Origin: Nematostella vectensis | Lineage: Eukaryota > Cnidaria > Anthozoa > Actiniaria > Edwardsiidae | Direction of reading: 5' to 3' | Assembly: GCF_932526225.1 (NCBI RefSeq) | Contig: NC_064042.1 | Location: 12,349,040-12,413,039, forward strand | Length of the DNA: 64,000 nt | Shown: positions 1 through 11,699 of the stretch, piece after piece | Layout of the letters: every line of letters begins with the position of its first letter | Position numbering within the stretch: the first letter of the stretch is position 1 | Made by a program: the position numbers and the translations under genes | Notes under the pieces: model-generated | What the model was told of the DNA's origin: nothing | Seen by the model: the letters and a program-made list of their open reading frames with translations, nothing else | The model's database searches: none

Positions 1-146
1 AACGGAAGTTCTTAAGTTTTGTTTATCTTTTGAGGACTGTTTAGATTTTGTTTTTAATTGATGGTTTTCTTAGTCTAATTTGTAGTACCCCGTGGACCCT
101 CCGCTTATGACCTTTTGTGACGCCTAAATCCAGGTTGTGTTTAGTT

Positions 147-338
147 TTACATACGTGGCGGAATCATAGTTTCTTCTTTTCCTTTATGACGTTTTACTTG
201 GGCAGTTAAATCTTTGGAAATATCTTTGAAACTACGTGCCATTTTCCATCCTCGGGGACCCAGGGCGTCGCGGAGATCGGGCACACAGGCAGCGCGCGTT
301 TCTAATCCAATTAGTCCTCTGACTAGACCTGTCGCCAT
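147..338 (-). CDS. Small basic hypothetical protein, 63 aa
   Basis: The ORF begins ATGGCGACAGG just after a good splice acceptor (tttttacag) on the minus strand and ends in TAA. The product is rich in Lys/Arg with no Cys cluster or membrane segment, ending KEETMIPPRM. I do not recognise the family. Support for coding is that residues encoding CVPDLRDA are duplicated in inverted orientation at 1029-1052, as if part of the exon was copied. A plus-strand ORF (214-462) overlaps it and cannot be excluded. The start was chosen because the ATG sits closest to the acceptor. Function unknown. Confidence 0.35.
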   Translation of the reverse strand: MATGLVRGLIGLETRAACVPDLRDALGPRGWKMARSFKDISKDLTAQVKRHKGKEETMIPPRM

Positions 339-1052
339 TTTCCAATTAGCGCCTGTAAAAACAGTCTCGAAATTTACACATCAAGAGGGAAGAGAAAAAC
401 TATACGCTAAACATAACAAACAATATTGGGAAAATTATATGGAAAGGCTCAAATTATTCTAGATAGTTCAAGGGTTGAGTCAAGTTTGAGGGATTTTAAT
501 TGAACTGTTTATTGAATTAACCTTTGATGTACAAAATAATTCCGACCGAGAAATCAAACGCATTCGAAATGAGAAGAAGTAGTACGACGTTTCTGCGGTG
601 TATTTCGTCGATGCACAAAATCGTTTATTTCTAAAAAGAACCTCGGTTCCGAAAATATTTCGGAAGTCGGTGGTCCACTCTTCCTATCGATGTTAGGGCA
701 TTCTCCGATGTACGCAGAAGGTAAATTACTTGCTATTTCATAATGGAGCTGAGCGGGCAAAGCGCAGAGCGTGCCCAAGTTTCTCCCTGCTCAGTGTCTG
801 TGAAGTGTTTTGAGAAGTGTTTTCTCCATGATTAGTGTTTGTGAACTGGTGAAGTGTTTCTGAGCGTGAGGTCTGCCTGCTTTTCAAATTCACAAGGATC
901 GCTCTGATTGGTCTCATTTTAATTTGATTACCAAATGAGACCAATCAGAGAGCGAGCTTGATTTAGTTTTTAGAAATGGGTTTTACAGAACAGTTGCCCA
1001 GGTTGTCTTTCAGTGCTCACAGCGCGGGCTGTGTGCCCGATCTCCGCGACGC
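265..1052. repeat. Inverted repeat, 24 bp perfect arms about 740 bp apart
   Basis: Positions 265-288 and 1029-1052 are perfect reverse complements (GC-rich, core CGGAGATCGGGCACACAG). The left arm lies inside the small minus-strand ORF at 147-338. The right arm reads CVPDLRDA on the plus strand and then meets a stop, so it looks like a partial inverted duplication of coding sequence rather than a classic transposon end. Confidence 0.75.
902..950. repeat. Perfect 18 bp hairpin
   Basis: Arms 902-919 and 933-950 are exact reverse complements (CTCTGATTGGTCTCATTT) with a 13 nt loop. It lies inside the larger 265-1052 inverted repeat and contains a CCAAT box in each orientation (ATTGG/CCAAT). Confidence 0.7.
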
Positions 1053-1476
1053 GTAAATTTTATTTACACTTTATATAGAGGAATTTGTTGTAGTCAGGTG
1101 CAAGTTGTGCATGCGCAGTTTAGTTTTAAAAGTTGCTTAATCATTAGTTTAATTTTAGAGATACATTGACTTCTCTGATTATTTTGTAAATATGCTTGGA
1201 CAAGAGACCAATTCTGTCTAAAATTACCACCCACTCTTGACGTCGCAAGTAATATTCAAATTAGATATTCGGACGTCGCCGGTTTCATGCGAAAATTTCA
1301 CAAAATTGCTCATTATAGAAAGATCACAAATCAGTACAGTATTCCGTTAAAACCAAGTATTGAAAAATTGGAGGAATTATTGGTGGGATATTCACGCTAC
1401 TATATTAACTAGTCAATTTGTCAAAATAAGCAAAAGATAATTTCGTGTCATGTTCTCTTTAAACACGAACGCGCGC

Positions 1477-1484
1477 TATAAAAG
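1477..1484 (+). promoter_or_regulatory. TATA box
   Basis: TATAAAAG in a GCGCGC context, followed about 35-40 bases later by TCTGTCAATC, a plausible initiator, and an ATG at 1550. This is the cleanest TATA promoter in the window. Confidence 0.5.
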
Positions 1485-1549
1485 GGAGAAACCCTTTTTC
1501 CGCCGAAAAATCTGTCAATCAAATAAGTTGAGACTCTAAAGCGTGTGTC

Positions 1550-1969
1550 ATGGAGCTCTCGACAAACCAGATAATGAAATTGCAAGTAAAAAATTAAGTA
1601 AAAATTTTGTGATCAGAAACATACTTAAATGCAACGGTACCTGTGCACAGAAAATACAATGTTTTACAGCAGAAAAATCATATCTCATTCGTAAATAGAA
1701 AGAATTTGTCTCCCCCTTCACGTGAGTGTTAAAGTTCCCCCGTTCAAACTTAGGCATGTTTGTGGCTTTTTTCATCAATAAATCCTAAAAATTGTCGAAA
1801 AAGGAAAAATCTCTTACGGGTGTTCGATAACCGACGACGTGAATGTAAACAAACGATCGCACAACTTCATTTGTGTCGCTTCTAGTCCAAGGAGGAGTTG
1901 TTTTTTTCTTTTTCGCACGAGCGTTGTACATTTGTCAAAGACTTATCCGCTTACCAAGTGCTTTACTAA
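1550..1969 (+). CDS. Possible two-exon micro-gene, 39 codons
   Basis: Exon 1 (1550-1585) encodes MELSTNQIMKLQ and stops at a donor (CAA|GTAAAA). Exon 2 (1886-1969) follows acceptor cttctag in phase 0 and reads SKEELFFSFSHERCTFVK, continuing for nine more residues to TAA. A TATA box lies 70 bp upstream and AATAAA about 180 bp downstream (around 2146). The exons are short, so this is an inference. It could also be an alternative start for a larger transcript or non-coding. No family recognised. Confidence 0.25.
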
Positions 1970-2159
1970 ATCTTTACCCAAGTTGCATCGATATTCTTGT
2001 ATGGTATTTAAAATAACCATTCCGCTTTCTCAGTGAAAAAAAATGGCATTTAAGTTTTCTTAGGCAAAGCATAAAATCTTCTAAAAACAGAGTAAGCTAA
2101 TCCCTGTAAAAACATTGATTGTTGCACTTAGATCGTGTGTTGTAAATAAAGCGATTTCT

Positions 2160-3319
2160 TCGCTTTTCCCCCTTTTTATCAATTTACTTTTGACCTATTT
2201 ACATTTCAATCATAGACCTATCCAATTGAACAAAGTTTGAAGCCCAAGTTCCAATTCTGCATCTCCTAAAACCACTTCTCCTACTAGGATTGGATTGGGC
2301 ATGATCAAAAGTGCTTTACATGCACAAACTGATCTATGCAGTTTACAATAATGAATGCGAGTATGTAAGCACTGTACCAGAAGATTTCCCCCAAATATAA
2401 AGTGTAATACAGTGTAAATAACAGCTTGAAAACATTAATATAAACTACTTGTTATTTGAGTTGATTAGGCAGCATGCCTATAGTCGTCCTCACATTGTTA
2501 TCGTATATGAATTAACACTGATGACAGTGCACTACAAGACAAAATATGTCCTGGTCAATTGGTATTGTAGTGGAGGCAGTCTCAAAGTCTCAAGGAGGAA
2601 GTAAGATTCGAAGTGGAGGCTAACAAGATTATGAGAGCCAAGGGTATGTAAGTTTGTATTTTCGAGGTTTCATTAAATCATCTTGATTTTATTAACTGCA
2701 TTTTTCTAGCATCAGAGTTAGGCGTATGGGGCCCTGCTCCCTTTTCTCAAAATATAGAGTCCAAAAAAACATAGTATAGATTGTTTATTGTGTCATCTTT
2801 TGTAAATGTTTTCACAATGATGGAAAAATAAACTGTATGGTTAGGCAAATTTAGGTTGCCTTGTTATTAAATAGTTACAAAAATAGTTGTATACGTAAGA
2901 TGTGTCATGAACTACAGAAGTAACACACCAATTTGGTAAATTAAACATATACATTAAGATGTATATGTTTAGAATATACACATTTTAAGAATCTGGGCAT
3001 TGGAGAGGGGCTATTATTTGATAGTAGGTCCTAGCATGTGCCCTGACAGATATTAAGCAGAAAGCAGAAAATTCTAATACTGTCTAAAAATAAAGATGAT
3101 GTTCACACACCTTGCTAATAGTCTGGTGGCAGAAAATAGGGGTTTCGCACAAGTCGAGAGCTAGAGAAGATTTGAAAGCAGATTTGAGTAGACATTGGTC
3201 CCCTGAACAACGCCTGGTAGTTAGTGGAGTAGAATTGTGGTATACGTTTTGAATTATTTATTATTTTTCGGGTGAAAAACCACAGGTACCCGAGTATGAA
3301 TTTTACAAAATAATTTGGA
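2160..3319. other. AT-rich intergenic stretch
   Basis: I see no coherent ORF, RNA gene or repeat family between the AATAAA near 2146 and the repeat region beginning near 3320, only scattered short AT-rich runs. Confidence 0.5.
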
Positions 3320-3735
3320 TCAATTGAGCTTTAGGGCCACGGCAGTAATATTAAGATACCCGATGAGTATCAATTGAGCTTTAGGGCCACGGTACCGATA
3401 AAACATCGGGTAAAAATACCCGATAAAACACCGGGTAAAAATACCCGATAAAACATCGGGTAAAAAATACCCGATAAAACGGAAACATGGATCCTAAAAC
3501 ATCGGGTAAATACCCGATAAAACATCGGGTAAAAATACCCGATAAAACATCGGGTAAAAATACCCGATAAAACATCTGGTAAAAATACCAACGGACATCG
3601 GGTAAAAATACCCGTACCCAATAAAACATGGATCCTAAAACATCGGGTAAATACCCGATAAAACATCGGGTAAAAATACCCGATAAAACATCGGGTAAAA
3701 TACCCGATAAATTATCGGGTAAAAAATACCGGATA
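3320..3735. repeat. Palindromic minisatellite, about 25 bp unit
   Basis: From about 3390 to 3735 a unit of the form CGGGTAAAAATACCCGATAA + AACAT repeats with small length changes. Every unit is itself a hairpin (CGGGTA/TACCCG). A 23 bp leader (AATTGAGCTTTAGGGCCACG core) occurs twice, near 3322 and 3371, just before the array. Long ORFs on the minus strand here are only periodic translations of the repeat. Confidence 0.9.
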
Positions 3736-3739
3736 ATAA

Positions 3740-5310
3740 ACACTGATATATGATACCCAAAAGCGGGAGCTAGTGGTGACATATTAACACATTAATATTA
3801 TTAATTTACAGATTCTTCTTGGTTTCTTTTGATTGTACCTGAACGTGTGCGTGGGTCTATTTTTTGTGCGCGTTGAATTTGAAACTACTGTCTAGTCTAT
3901 GCAGAATGTATTGCTTTGGGCTTCGAACTCTTCACCGACGATTTTGTGCATGTCCGCAACCCGGGGGATGAAATAACCAATTTACCAAGAAATCTGAACT
4001 TTAGATACATTTCAGTGTTCCTTTCAGTAGGCTGGAATAATAATTTCTTCAAAGGTTTCTAAATGTTCATTTCGAATGTAAACTTTATAAAACTATCGAG
4101 AACACGTAAATCCATTAAATTTTATCTGGAAAGGCCTTTAAATATAACCTTTCTGAGACTATCCAGGACATGTTATTCCATTAAACGTTGTGTATAAGTA
4201 TAGAAATGTCCATTAAACTTTATATTTAAGTCTAGAAATGTTCTTTTAATTGAACCTTTATGTCCGAATTTTGCATACATTTACGTATTGCAGACCCGTA
4301 TGCAATAGTTTGATATCAATCATTTAAAAAATAAGCACACACACCAATATACAATAAATACACACTTTATTTAACTTTAAATGTACAATCAAATTCACTG
4401 AGCTATCTCTATAATCCAATTATTTAGATCAATGAAACTCTAAGAATAAGAAAAGACTAGCCCGTGTTTGATGGAAATGCTTTTTTTCAAGAGGGATGCC
4501 TGCTTGTCCTACAGTAACCATTAGCACATACAAAACATTCCCAAATAACCTTTTAGCAATTACAAAAAAAGGTAGTCAATCATATGGCAAACTACTGTAT
4601 CTTCTTCTTTTCTCCTTTACCAGCCCGTAGCATCCAGTGCATCATATTACTGCTGTGTCTGTAAAAAGTAAATAAAATAACTTGTTTTAATAATAATTCG
4701 AACAGTGCACTAAATTCAAATATTTTTCCTGACAAATTTCAGTGGACATGTATCTTTGTGTATTTGCAACAAACAATGCTTCATTTCTCAGTTGCAGGCT
4801 TTTGTGCTTTTAATAAAAAAATAAAACATTGTAGGCAACTTTGAAAATTAAACCACTTACCGTACCTAGGATTTCTTATGTTTATATTCTAGTCATTCTT
4901 TAAAAAGCCCAATTAGAGTTTACGAATAACTGGGGAAGAATGGGTTAATGACCTTGAGATCAAAAACCATTGGGAAGTAAATATTTCCACACAAAACATT
5001 GCTGTATTTTTTGCACAACTTGGGGTACGAAAACTCGCTTCAAAATGCTATATTTTATAAAAATTTCTACCAAAGTTGGATTCACTCTAAAATGAAGGTA
5101 TGAATCTAGGCGGTAGGCCTCTTGGTGTTATAGTACTAAAACCGTCTTCATTACAAGCAATGTCAAACTACCGGAATTCAAGCTTATCATGCCAATCACC
5201 AATGTTTTATCAATGCTAAATCTTGGGATATCAAGGATACACAGTTTCTAACATAAACCATACAGGGGTTTCAATAACTTTTAGAGTAGCAGGCTGTGCT
5301 TGGGAAATAG
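3740..5310. other. AT-rich intergenic stretch with degenerate repeats
   Basis: At 4045-4260 three loosely similar segments of about 60-70 bp share the cores AAATGTTC/AAATGTCC and CCATTAAA. Nothing else here supports a gene. Confidence 0.4.
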
Positions 5311-5315
5311 GCAGC

Positions 5316-5453
5316 TCGAGCCAGGCGCATACACAGGGGGGTGCCCCCTTGGCAAAAAGTGGGTCATTTCTTAATAAGAAATCTTCAAATGCTATGATTT
5401 CTATGACTGCGCACCCCCCTCAGCCAATCCTGGGTACGCACCTGGGAGCCTTG
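5316..5453. repeat. MITE-like element with CCAGGYGCRTAC ends
   Basis: The left end CCAGGCGCATACACAGGGGG is matched in reverse complement by the right end (GGGTACGCACCTGG plus a C-rich block). A fragment resembling the right end recurs near 52620-52665. It has no coding capacity. Confidence 0.5.
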
Positions 5454-5469
5454 AAGCATAGAATAATGG

Positions 5470-7110
5470 CTTGAGGTCCCCAGATAGGGTATCTCACCAG
5501 TCAGTAATATCAGTAATAAAAATTGATAAAAAAATGGAAATGGTGCAATTCCTGCATAGGATTAAAGGTAAAAACAGAATAGTCATTATTGTGTTCCATA
5601 TCTTTTTTTCCAATGAAAATGTTGATGCAATTTAGTTAAAAATAGAAACAGCTTGATTCACACACTGCTACTTTGTACAGAGTAAAGATTACAACAACTC
5701 ATGTGTGTCCATTAATGAAAAAAACCTAATAATTGTCCTTTTTTCTTCGTTGAAAACACTATGTTTGATAAAACAACAGCTGACAGTTTGGGCTCAAAAC
5801 TACCCATGATCCTCATCCATATACATCCAAGATGGTGGCAAACAACGATGCTACGAATTTTGAGCGATATAAAAAAGGAATATGCTCCCAAGTAACATTT
5901 AATTGGCTAATGGAAAACCAATAAAGAACGACAATAAAGGATGTTGACCATGGCATAATGTAATTTTAAGTTGTTTATTACGAATCACACATAGTTTGCG
6001 AACTTTATTACGAGTTTGAAATCTGAGAATCATTGTTCAAGTTGCCGGCAGTGAGTAGGGAAGTAGACGGCAGTTCACCGCCGGTAGCTGCATTCTAATG
6101 AAACCCCTTTGCAGTTTTGGCTACTCGTGTTGTTTTGGTTGGTTTGTGCCGAGAAACAAATACAAACGAACAAGGAGGTATTCATGTATTTAACCTTCTA
6201 ACAGAATTAAAAGCTGGTAGAAAAAAAGGGATTTCTCTTTCATCACAAACAAAATCCACAAAAATTACAGTGTTTATGAAAATCGACACATACATTGAAT
6301 ATGGTCTGTGACTAGAGAACACATTTTATTATCTTCACACAATCAGTTTACATGTCTGGTCATATTGGTTGTAAGGTTTGAAAATCTATGTATCGCGTAA
6401 ACTCTCTTTGGCATGTTCTTGTAATTTCATGGCAGAGATTCACTCTTTTTTTAGGCGTAACGGATAAATGACTGGAAAGCAATATCTTATGCATTGACAC
6501 TCTACCGTACGGAATGAAGCAATGTGTGAAAATTACAAATTATCAGTTGTGTTCCCTTCTCTATCCTCCTTGGTTCTATATGATTTAAGTGTTTTGGAGC
6601 CCTCAGAAATAATGCTAAAATCATCCTTAAGCCATGGGAGTGCCCCCCTTAAAATACTGAAATAACATTGAACCAAATATACCCACAGTTAACAGCTCCA
6701 GAGAAATTCATTCAAATTAAAATCTCACTGAGACGGCATTGGTAGTGAATATATTCAAGTAAACTGAAGGTATTTTGCAATCTAGGCCGACTATGTTTAC
6801 ATTGTTCTGTGATAATGACTGTGGCAAAACAGCAGAGTTTAAAGCTCAGTGGCAACTGAGCATAGTCTTAAAAAATCATTGATTTGTATAAAATATAAAA
6901 CAATATGCAAATAACAAGTGCGTAAGTATAAGATGTCTCCGCTGGCCAGATAAAATAAAACCGAAGGCTCTTTATCGGACGGCGAACGCTGATTCAAATG
7001 ACATGATAAACTACTCAAAGAAAAAAGATCAGCTAAATTCGAAAGATTTCCTTTAAAAAACAGTAATAAACAAGCAAACAATAGACAGGAATCAGTCCCA
7101 ATCAGTTAGG
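5470..7110. other. Intergenic stretch
   Basis: No supported gene. An AAGATGGTGGC motif near 5829 resembles a YY1-type promoter/start element. Short ORFs here have no homology signal or splice context that I can support. Confidence 0.35.
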
Positions 7111-7115
7111 CTTAC

Positions 7116-7218
7116 CTGAAAGCCCTGATGCTCTCTTTCGGCTACAATTTCAGCGAGCTTTGTCTTCATTCTTACTGTTGAGTTCTCATGCAGTCGCTGG
7201 GTTTTCACTTTTAACGCT
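7116..7218 (-). CDS. Orphan internal exon of an unidentified gene
   Basis: A 103 nt exon bounded on the minus strand by acceptor gataacag and donor TTTCAG|GTAAGC. It reads ALKVKTQRLHENSTVRMKTK then LAEIVAEREHQGFQ. It is charged, probably helical, starts in phase 2 and ends in phase 0. Upstream on the minus strand (about 7380-7440) is a CACGTGA-containing GC-richer stretch that could hold the promoter. I could not find phase-compatible neighbours with confidence, so this may be an isolated chance exon or a gene remnant. Confidence 0.3.
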
Positions 7219-7492
7219 CTGTTATCTCCTCAAAATTAAAGCAATTTGATCAAAATGTTTTCATTGTTAGATTTGCCATCTGATTTGATGTGATTGAAAG
7301 AAAAAGCGCATCTTTTGAGAGGTTAGATGCAAAGTCCCACATCTAAACACGCTCTGGTATGCGAAAAGCCCGCCGTGATAGTCACGTGAAAACAATAGAT
7401 ACGCTTGCGCGTCACTTCCTCTCGCAGATGACTGAATTTTTCTAGGTCTCACCTAAGCTGGTGAAGCTGTATTATTACTGCTAATGCTAAGC

Positions 7493-7633
7493 AGCGGCGT
7501 AGCCAGGGTTTTTAACAGGGAGGGGCCCAAAAGGTCCTTTCAAGAAATTTTCTCCTGTATTTTACATTTACCGCATTTCTGGCTGCTAGAAGGGGGGGGG
7601 GGGGCGGGCCACCCCCCCTGGCTACGCCCTTGC
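7493..7633. mobile_element. MITE with GGCGTAGCCAGG terminal inverted repeats
   Basis: Starts CAGCGGCGTAGCCAGG and ends CCTGGCTACGCCCTTG, flanked by TGCTAAG on both sides (7 bp putative target duplication). It contains a run of 13 G at 7592-7604. Further copies lie at about 29186-29330 (opposite orientation) and, diverged, at about 15566-15720. Non-coding. Confidence 0.7.
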
Positions 7634-7985
7634 TAAGTTATCCTATGATAATGCGAATAACAATTTAGCATCGTTGTTCTATATCCCACAAGTACAAAAC
7701 ACTTGGTTAAAGGAAACAGAAAATCCCGAATGCCTCCTGACATTTGCCTAAAAAAATGTGATGTTTAGGAACTCAAACCACTTTTAGTAAACTACTCGAT
7801 TCTAATACCAAAAACATTTTTTCTAAGTCCAACTAGTATAATGCAATTAAAGCTTATTCCTACTTAAAAATGATACTGACTATAAGTGCCCCACTTAAAT
7901 GTAACTTAGAAATACTATTTAATTTAAGTAACATCTTGTACTTGTCTTGAATGTATTTAAATTCCTTACTTCGTCCAGTATTATC
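7634..7985. repeat. Interspersed repeat, copy 1
   Basis: This segment, together with the adjacent MITE, reappears as a reverse complement at about 28868-29345 with only scattered substitutions, and partly again at 29350-29510. It has no coding potential. It is probably a longer non-autonomous element or satellite monomer into which the MITE inserted. Confidence 0.75.
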
Positions 7986-9400
7986 TTATTTTCGTTTGAA
8001 ACACTCTTGTTTAACATAAAATAGCATTGTTCAAGCTGCCGCCCTTTATCTGTACTAGAAAAGGATACCACTTTACACATTCTGGTGCGCGTCCACCAGT
8101 CTCACTTTTTAATACAAAAATGACCAGCATAAATATTATATAATTTTTTATTTCTACCAAATGTACAAATGTATAGTGAAACATTATAATGATAATACAA
8201 CATGGTTAGGCATATTCAGTGTTTGTCAGTTGTAGATGGTAGATGGTACTGTCCGATAAATCTAGATTGTTTTGTAAACATAAACAACAACATACTGTCG
8301 CGAATGCAATTTATATAACACTTGCTATTCTTGCTATAACAACTGAACAAAATGACTGGTTGACTTTTTCGCTAGGTGTTTCACTAAACAATTTTTTCGA
8401 GGAACGACATCCTCTAAAATTCAGAATAATCGTTTGAATAAATTTTAACATTGCCTGAATGAAAAAAAAAAGAAATATGTGCTGTTCGTTTAAATTAAGG
8501 TCTCACAACATGTATCAAATTCGCAGAGCTGAGGTTAGGATCGCTCAGCGGTGAATTTTAGCGATTACTTCAACCGAAGAATGACATGGGTGACACTATG
8601 TAATGATTAGTCGGGAGGACTTCTTTTGACCGGAGTCGTACCTTTATTCGGAGTCAGTGGTATGAAGAGTAATGAGGAATTAAAGTGCAGTCCCATTTGT
8701 AGTAAAACAAGTAGTACGTTTGATTGACAAGCAATGACCACGTGTGCAGGATGCGGTGATTGGACGGTACTTGACAATGCAAACAGTCGCATCAGATATC
8801 ATTAACTGTCGGCAAAATTAACGATAACAAAGGAAAGCTTTGAAAAGAATTTAAGGATACAAAACGAATGTCCTTTGCCATGAAACTAAGGGAGTCGGTA
8901 GGAAAGGCAGAAAGGTAACTTTGGAGGAACAAATATGTAACTTGTAATCGAAAGTTAACGAACGTAAGGGGAAAAGAAGTGGTCGCTCAAGTAGCATGGG
9001 TGTGGTGTTGGGTGACTTGGATTAGCATAAGAAATCAGATTACCAACACTGCAGAGCTAAGCACCTCCTACTTGAGTGTGGGCGATCCTACGTGTTGTGC
9101 TAATGATACCGGCAATTAGCGTACGACATCTAAAGGTAACTATATAAACAGAAGACTTGTAAGTTTACCAACTTAATGAGAAGTTGAAGATTGATAAGTA
9201 CCCAAAACATGGTACGACCCGATAAAAGTCATTATGTCGCTAATTAAGCGAACAACTTCCTATTCAATCTAAATCAACAAAAACTAACAATGCCTCAAGA
9301 ATGCTCTCCCTTGAACAACCCTTTTAGCTAGAGCAAATATCTTAACTTTGTCTATTTGCTTACTACAATTAGCAAAATACGGATTCATTCTAACATAACC
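7986..9400. other. Intergenic stretch
   Basis: No ORF or RNA gene I can support. The 8900-9200 segment has no tRNA-like B box or 5S-like A/C boxes. Confidence 0.4.
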
Positions 9401-9411
9401 TGACATAACAA

Positions 9412-9534
9412 CTGGAAAGACAGTGATTATAGGATTGCTCGTTCTTAAGAAAAAGAGGCGGAGGATTTTGTAAATTCAGGGGTGATAAACAAAATGGAAA
9501 TCAATCCTATAAAACCCATCACTGTCTTTCCAGG
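9412..9534. repeat. Inverted repeat at the 3' end of the RING gene
   Basis: TGGAAAGACAGTGAT (around 9412-9428) is matched in reverse complement near 9519-9534, and TATAGGATT is shared just inside. The hairpin spans the stop codon of the RING/TRAF gene at 9476, so it would sit at the 3' end of that mRNA. Confidence 0.6.
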
Positions 9535-11605
9535 TCAACCATGTTTGGTGGTCCGCAAAGTCCGGGAATCCAATAATCCCGCCTTGTCTCACTACTCTCT
9601 CATCGGCCTCATGCGGCACGTATCTTGTGAGGGTGCCGCCATGCTCTAATGAGCGAAGAGTGATGCTAGAAACAAACGAAACACGTCAATCATTGTTTGG
9701 AAATATTATCGGTAAAAAGGGCTGTTTATAGGTTTATCATTTTACATCCATATGTACTTAAAATCTCTTTACCATATTTTTTTTAACGTTACTCTTCATC
9801 ATAGTCATAGTTATTCTTCATCACTTGTTGATATCTATTTTTTCTATTGATTTGCAGCTCACCTCAGGGTGTCGAAGGTGACAGAAGGCATGGCGCGCCC
9901 TTGTAACATGGCAACCTGCAGAAAGAGGCTTACCATACCGGCCGTGGCCTGACTATAGTCCTTGCATACAAGTCCCCGCACAGATATTTCTCCAAACGTC
10001 TGTGGGGGACTCTGGAACTTTCTTGGGTTATCCATGTCTTCAACTGTCCATTGAAGACAGTGGACAAAAGAGTGGTCCAATCTTACGCCAGCAGATACCT
10101 ATCCAACCAATTTAAGTGTTAGTACTGGATATGGAAATGTAAATTGCACTAATCAAATGCTGTTTAAATAAATTGGTTAACTGTATGACTCACATTGTTG
10201 CAGATGGCGTTCCACAAAAGCTGATTGTGCAATGACGCGTCATTTGCGTTATGCTGTGCCAACTGCATTCCAGTGCCGTGAAAGTTGCACCCCGGCACCT
10301 GGCAAAAGGCTGCCCTTAGCAGGCAGTCGAGACTAACGTGGCGGAACACGTTCATTCTAAAAATGGAATAAAAAAAAACTAGTTAGACACACTCGTGTCC
10401 CGTGTTCAAAAACGTATATGATGCTCCTGTATGATGTTGCAACATATTTTGCAGGCGTTGATCCCGCGTTCCCCGGCACTTTTTGCCCAATCCCGAACAT
10501 TGGAGTTACTTTGCTAATGTGTACAATCACGTGTCCCCTCATCTCTCACCTAATCTAGCCCTAAATCGTGTACCTTAAAATACCCTGTCATACTTTGTTT
10601 AAAATTGCTATAAAGTAACAGTTTGGATGCAATATTATCACCTGGCACTTTGCTGACATTTTCCATGTGTTTAGCGGTAAAACATAAATCAAATTATAAA
10701 CATAGCCATGTGCACTAATTCATTTTTTTTAACTTTATGTACAAACGTTTAGGATTTAGTGTTAACAATCGAATATCCGCCTTGATAAAACGTTGTGAAG
10801 ACGCTGTGAAGAGCGTAACAAATTGGTCTAGGTTATATTATGTGAAAAAAAATGCAATACTATTATAAATACCTTTGCATTCTTTGTCCGCATCCCAGAG
10901 GACAGTAACGCTGAGCTCTGGGGCAGCCTAGGCGTCTGTGCTCCTCCATATGCTGAAGCTGCTGCACAGAGTTGCACTCTGTGCACCTTCTTCCTGCAAA
11001 CAGGCAGGCCTCCATATGATCCGCCAGGTTTTTCCTCTGCACGAGGGTCTGGCAGCCCACATTGCGGCAGGGGACAGGCTTCTCTTGGCATGTTTCAGTA
11101 TGCCCCTGCCGCAAATCCAGTCTTCCTCTCCAGGGGCACTCCTCGCAGCACAAAGACGGCAACTGCCCCACTAGACTATTGACCATCAGAACTGGCCTTA
11201 TATCTTCAAGGGACAGTTCTGATCTGTCTAGGGGACAGTTGCCGTTACCAAACTGTTGTAAGTGCACCACCACACAACTTCTGCAGAAGATGTGCCCCTG
11301 TGGGCAACACACCGCGTCTTCTATGATGAACTGACTAGAATATAGGAGAAACAAACAATAATCAAAATATGATTTCATATAATGCATATCGCTCGATTTA
11401 GCCAGCTTCATTACACTCCCATATTACTTGTTTCCAAGAACGCTAGCCTGCGTAGCTGGCGGTTATGTTGAGTTTCAAGCAGTTTTGTATCCAAGAATAC
11501 GGACTAGACAACAACAATACTAAAAAGATACAAAACTTACCATATGGGACAAATTATGTTGGGGTCGGCCGGGCCTTCAACGAAATCTGGATCAAAACCG
11601 GGCAT
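9476..11605 (-). CDS. RING finger / TRAF-type zinc finger protein, probable E3 ubiquitin ligase
   Basis: Five exons, in gene order: 11541-11605, 10873-11334, 10194-10356, 9863-10098 and 9476-9665. Phases close to 371 codons plus TGA. Exon 1 ends ...NIICPIC across the junction, and exon 2 continues the RING (CPQGHIFCRSC, then NCPLDR), giving a complete C-x2-C...C-x-H-x2-C-x2-C...C-P-x-D pattern at residues ~18-60. Several Cys/His TRAF-type fingers follow (CEECPWRG, CRNVGCQTLV, RRCTECNSVQQLQHMEEH, RYCPLGCGQ, FCQVPGCNF). Such proteins transfer ubiquitin in the cytosol; the substrate is unknown. The C-terminal ~140 residues are not clearly a MATH domain. Exon 4 has an alternative donor at 9933. 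Confidence is high for exons 1-3 and moderate for exons 4-5. Confidence 0.8.
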
Positions 11606-11699
11606 ACTTCTAACATCAATTACAATTTGATTTGTTCGCTTTTGTTGTGGGGCTATTATCATACAAGCCCGCGCCTTTTATACCGCTAGTCCAGCGGAG

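Noticed and set aside
3370-3782. Long minus-strand ORFs (98 and 133 codons)
   Set aside because: They are periodic translations (FTRCFIGYFYPMFYRV-type) of the 25 bp minisatellite.
8900-9200. Possible tRNA or 5S rRNA gene
   Set aside because: No B-box GTTCRANNC with a paired acceptor stem and no 5S internal control boxes could be found.
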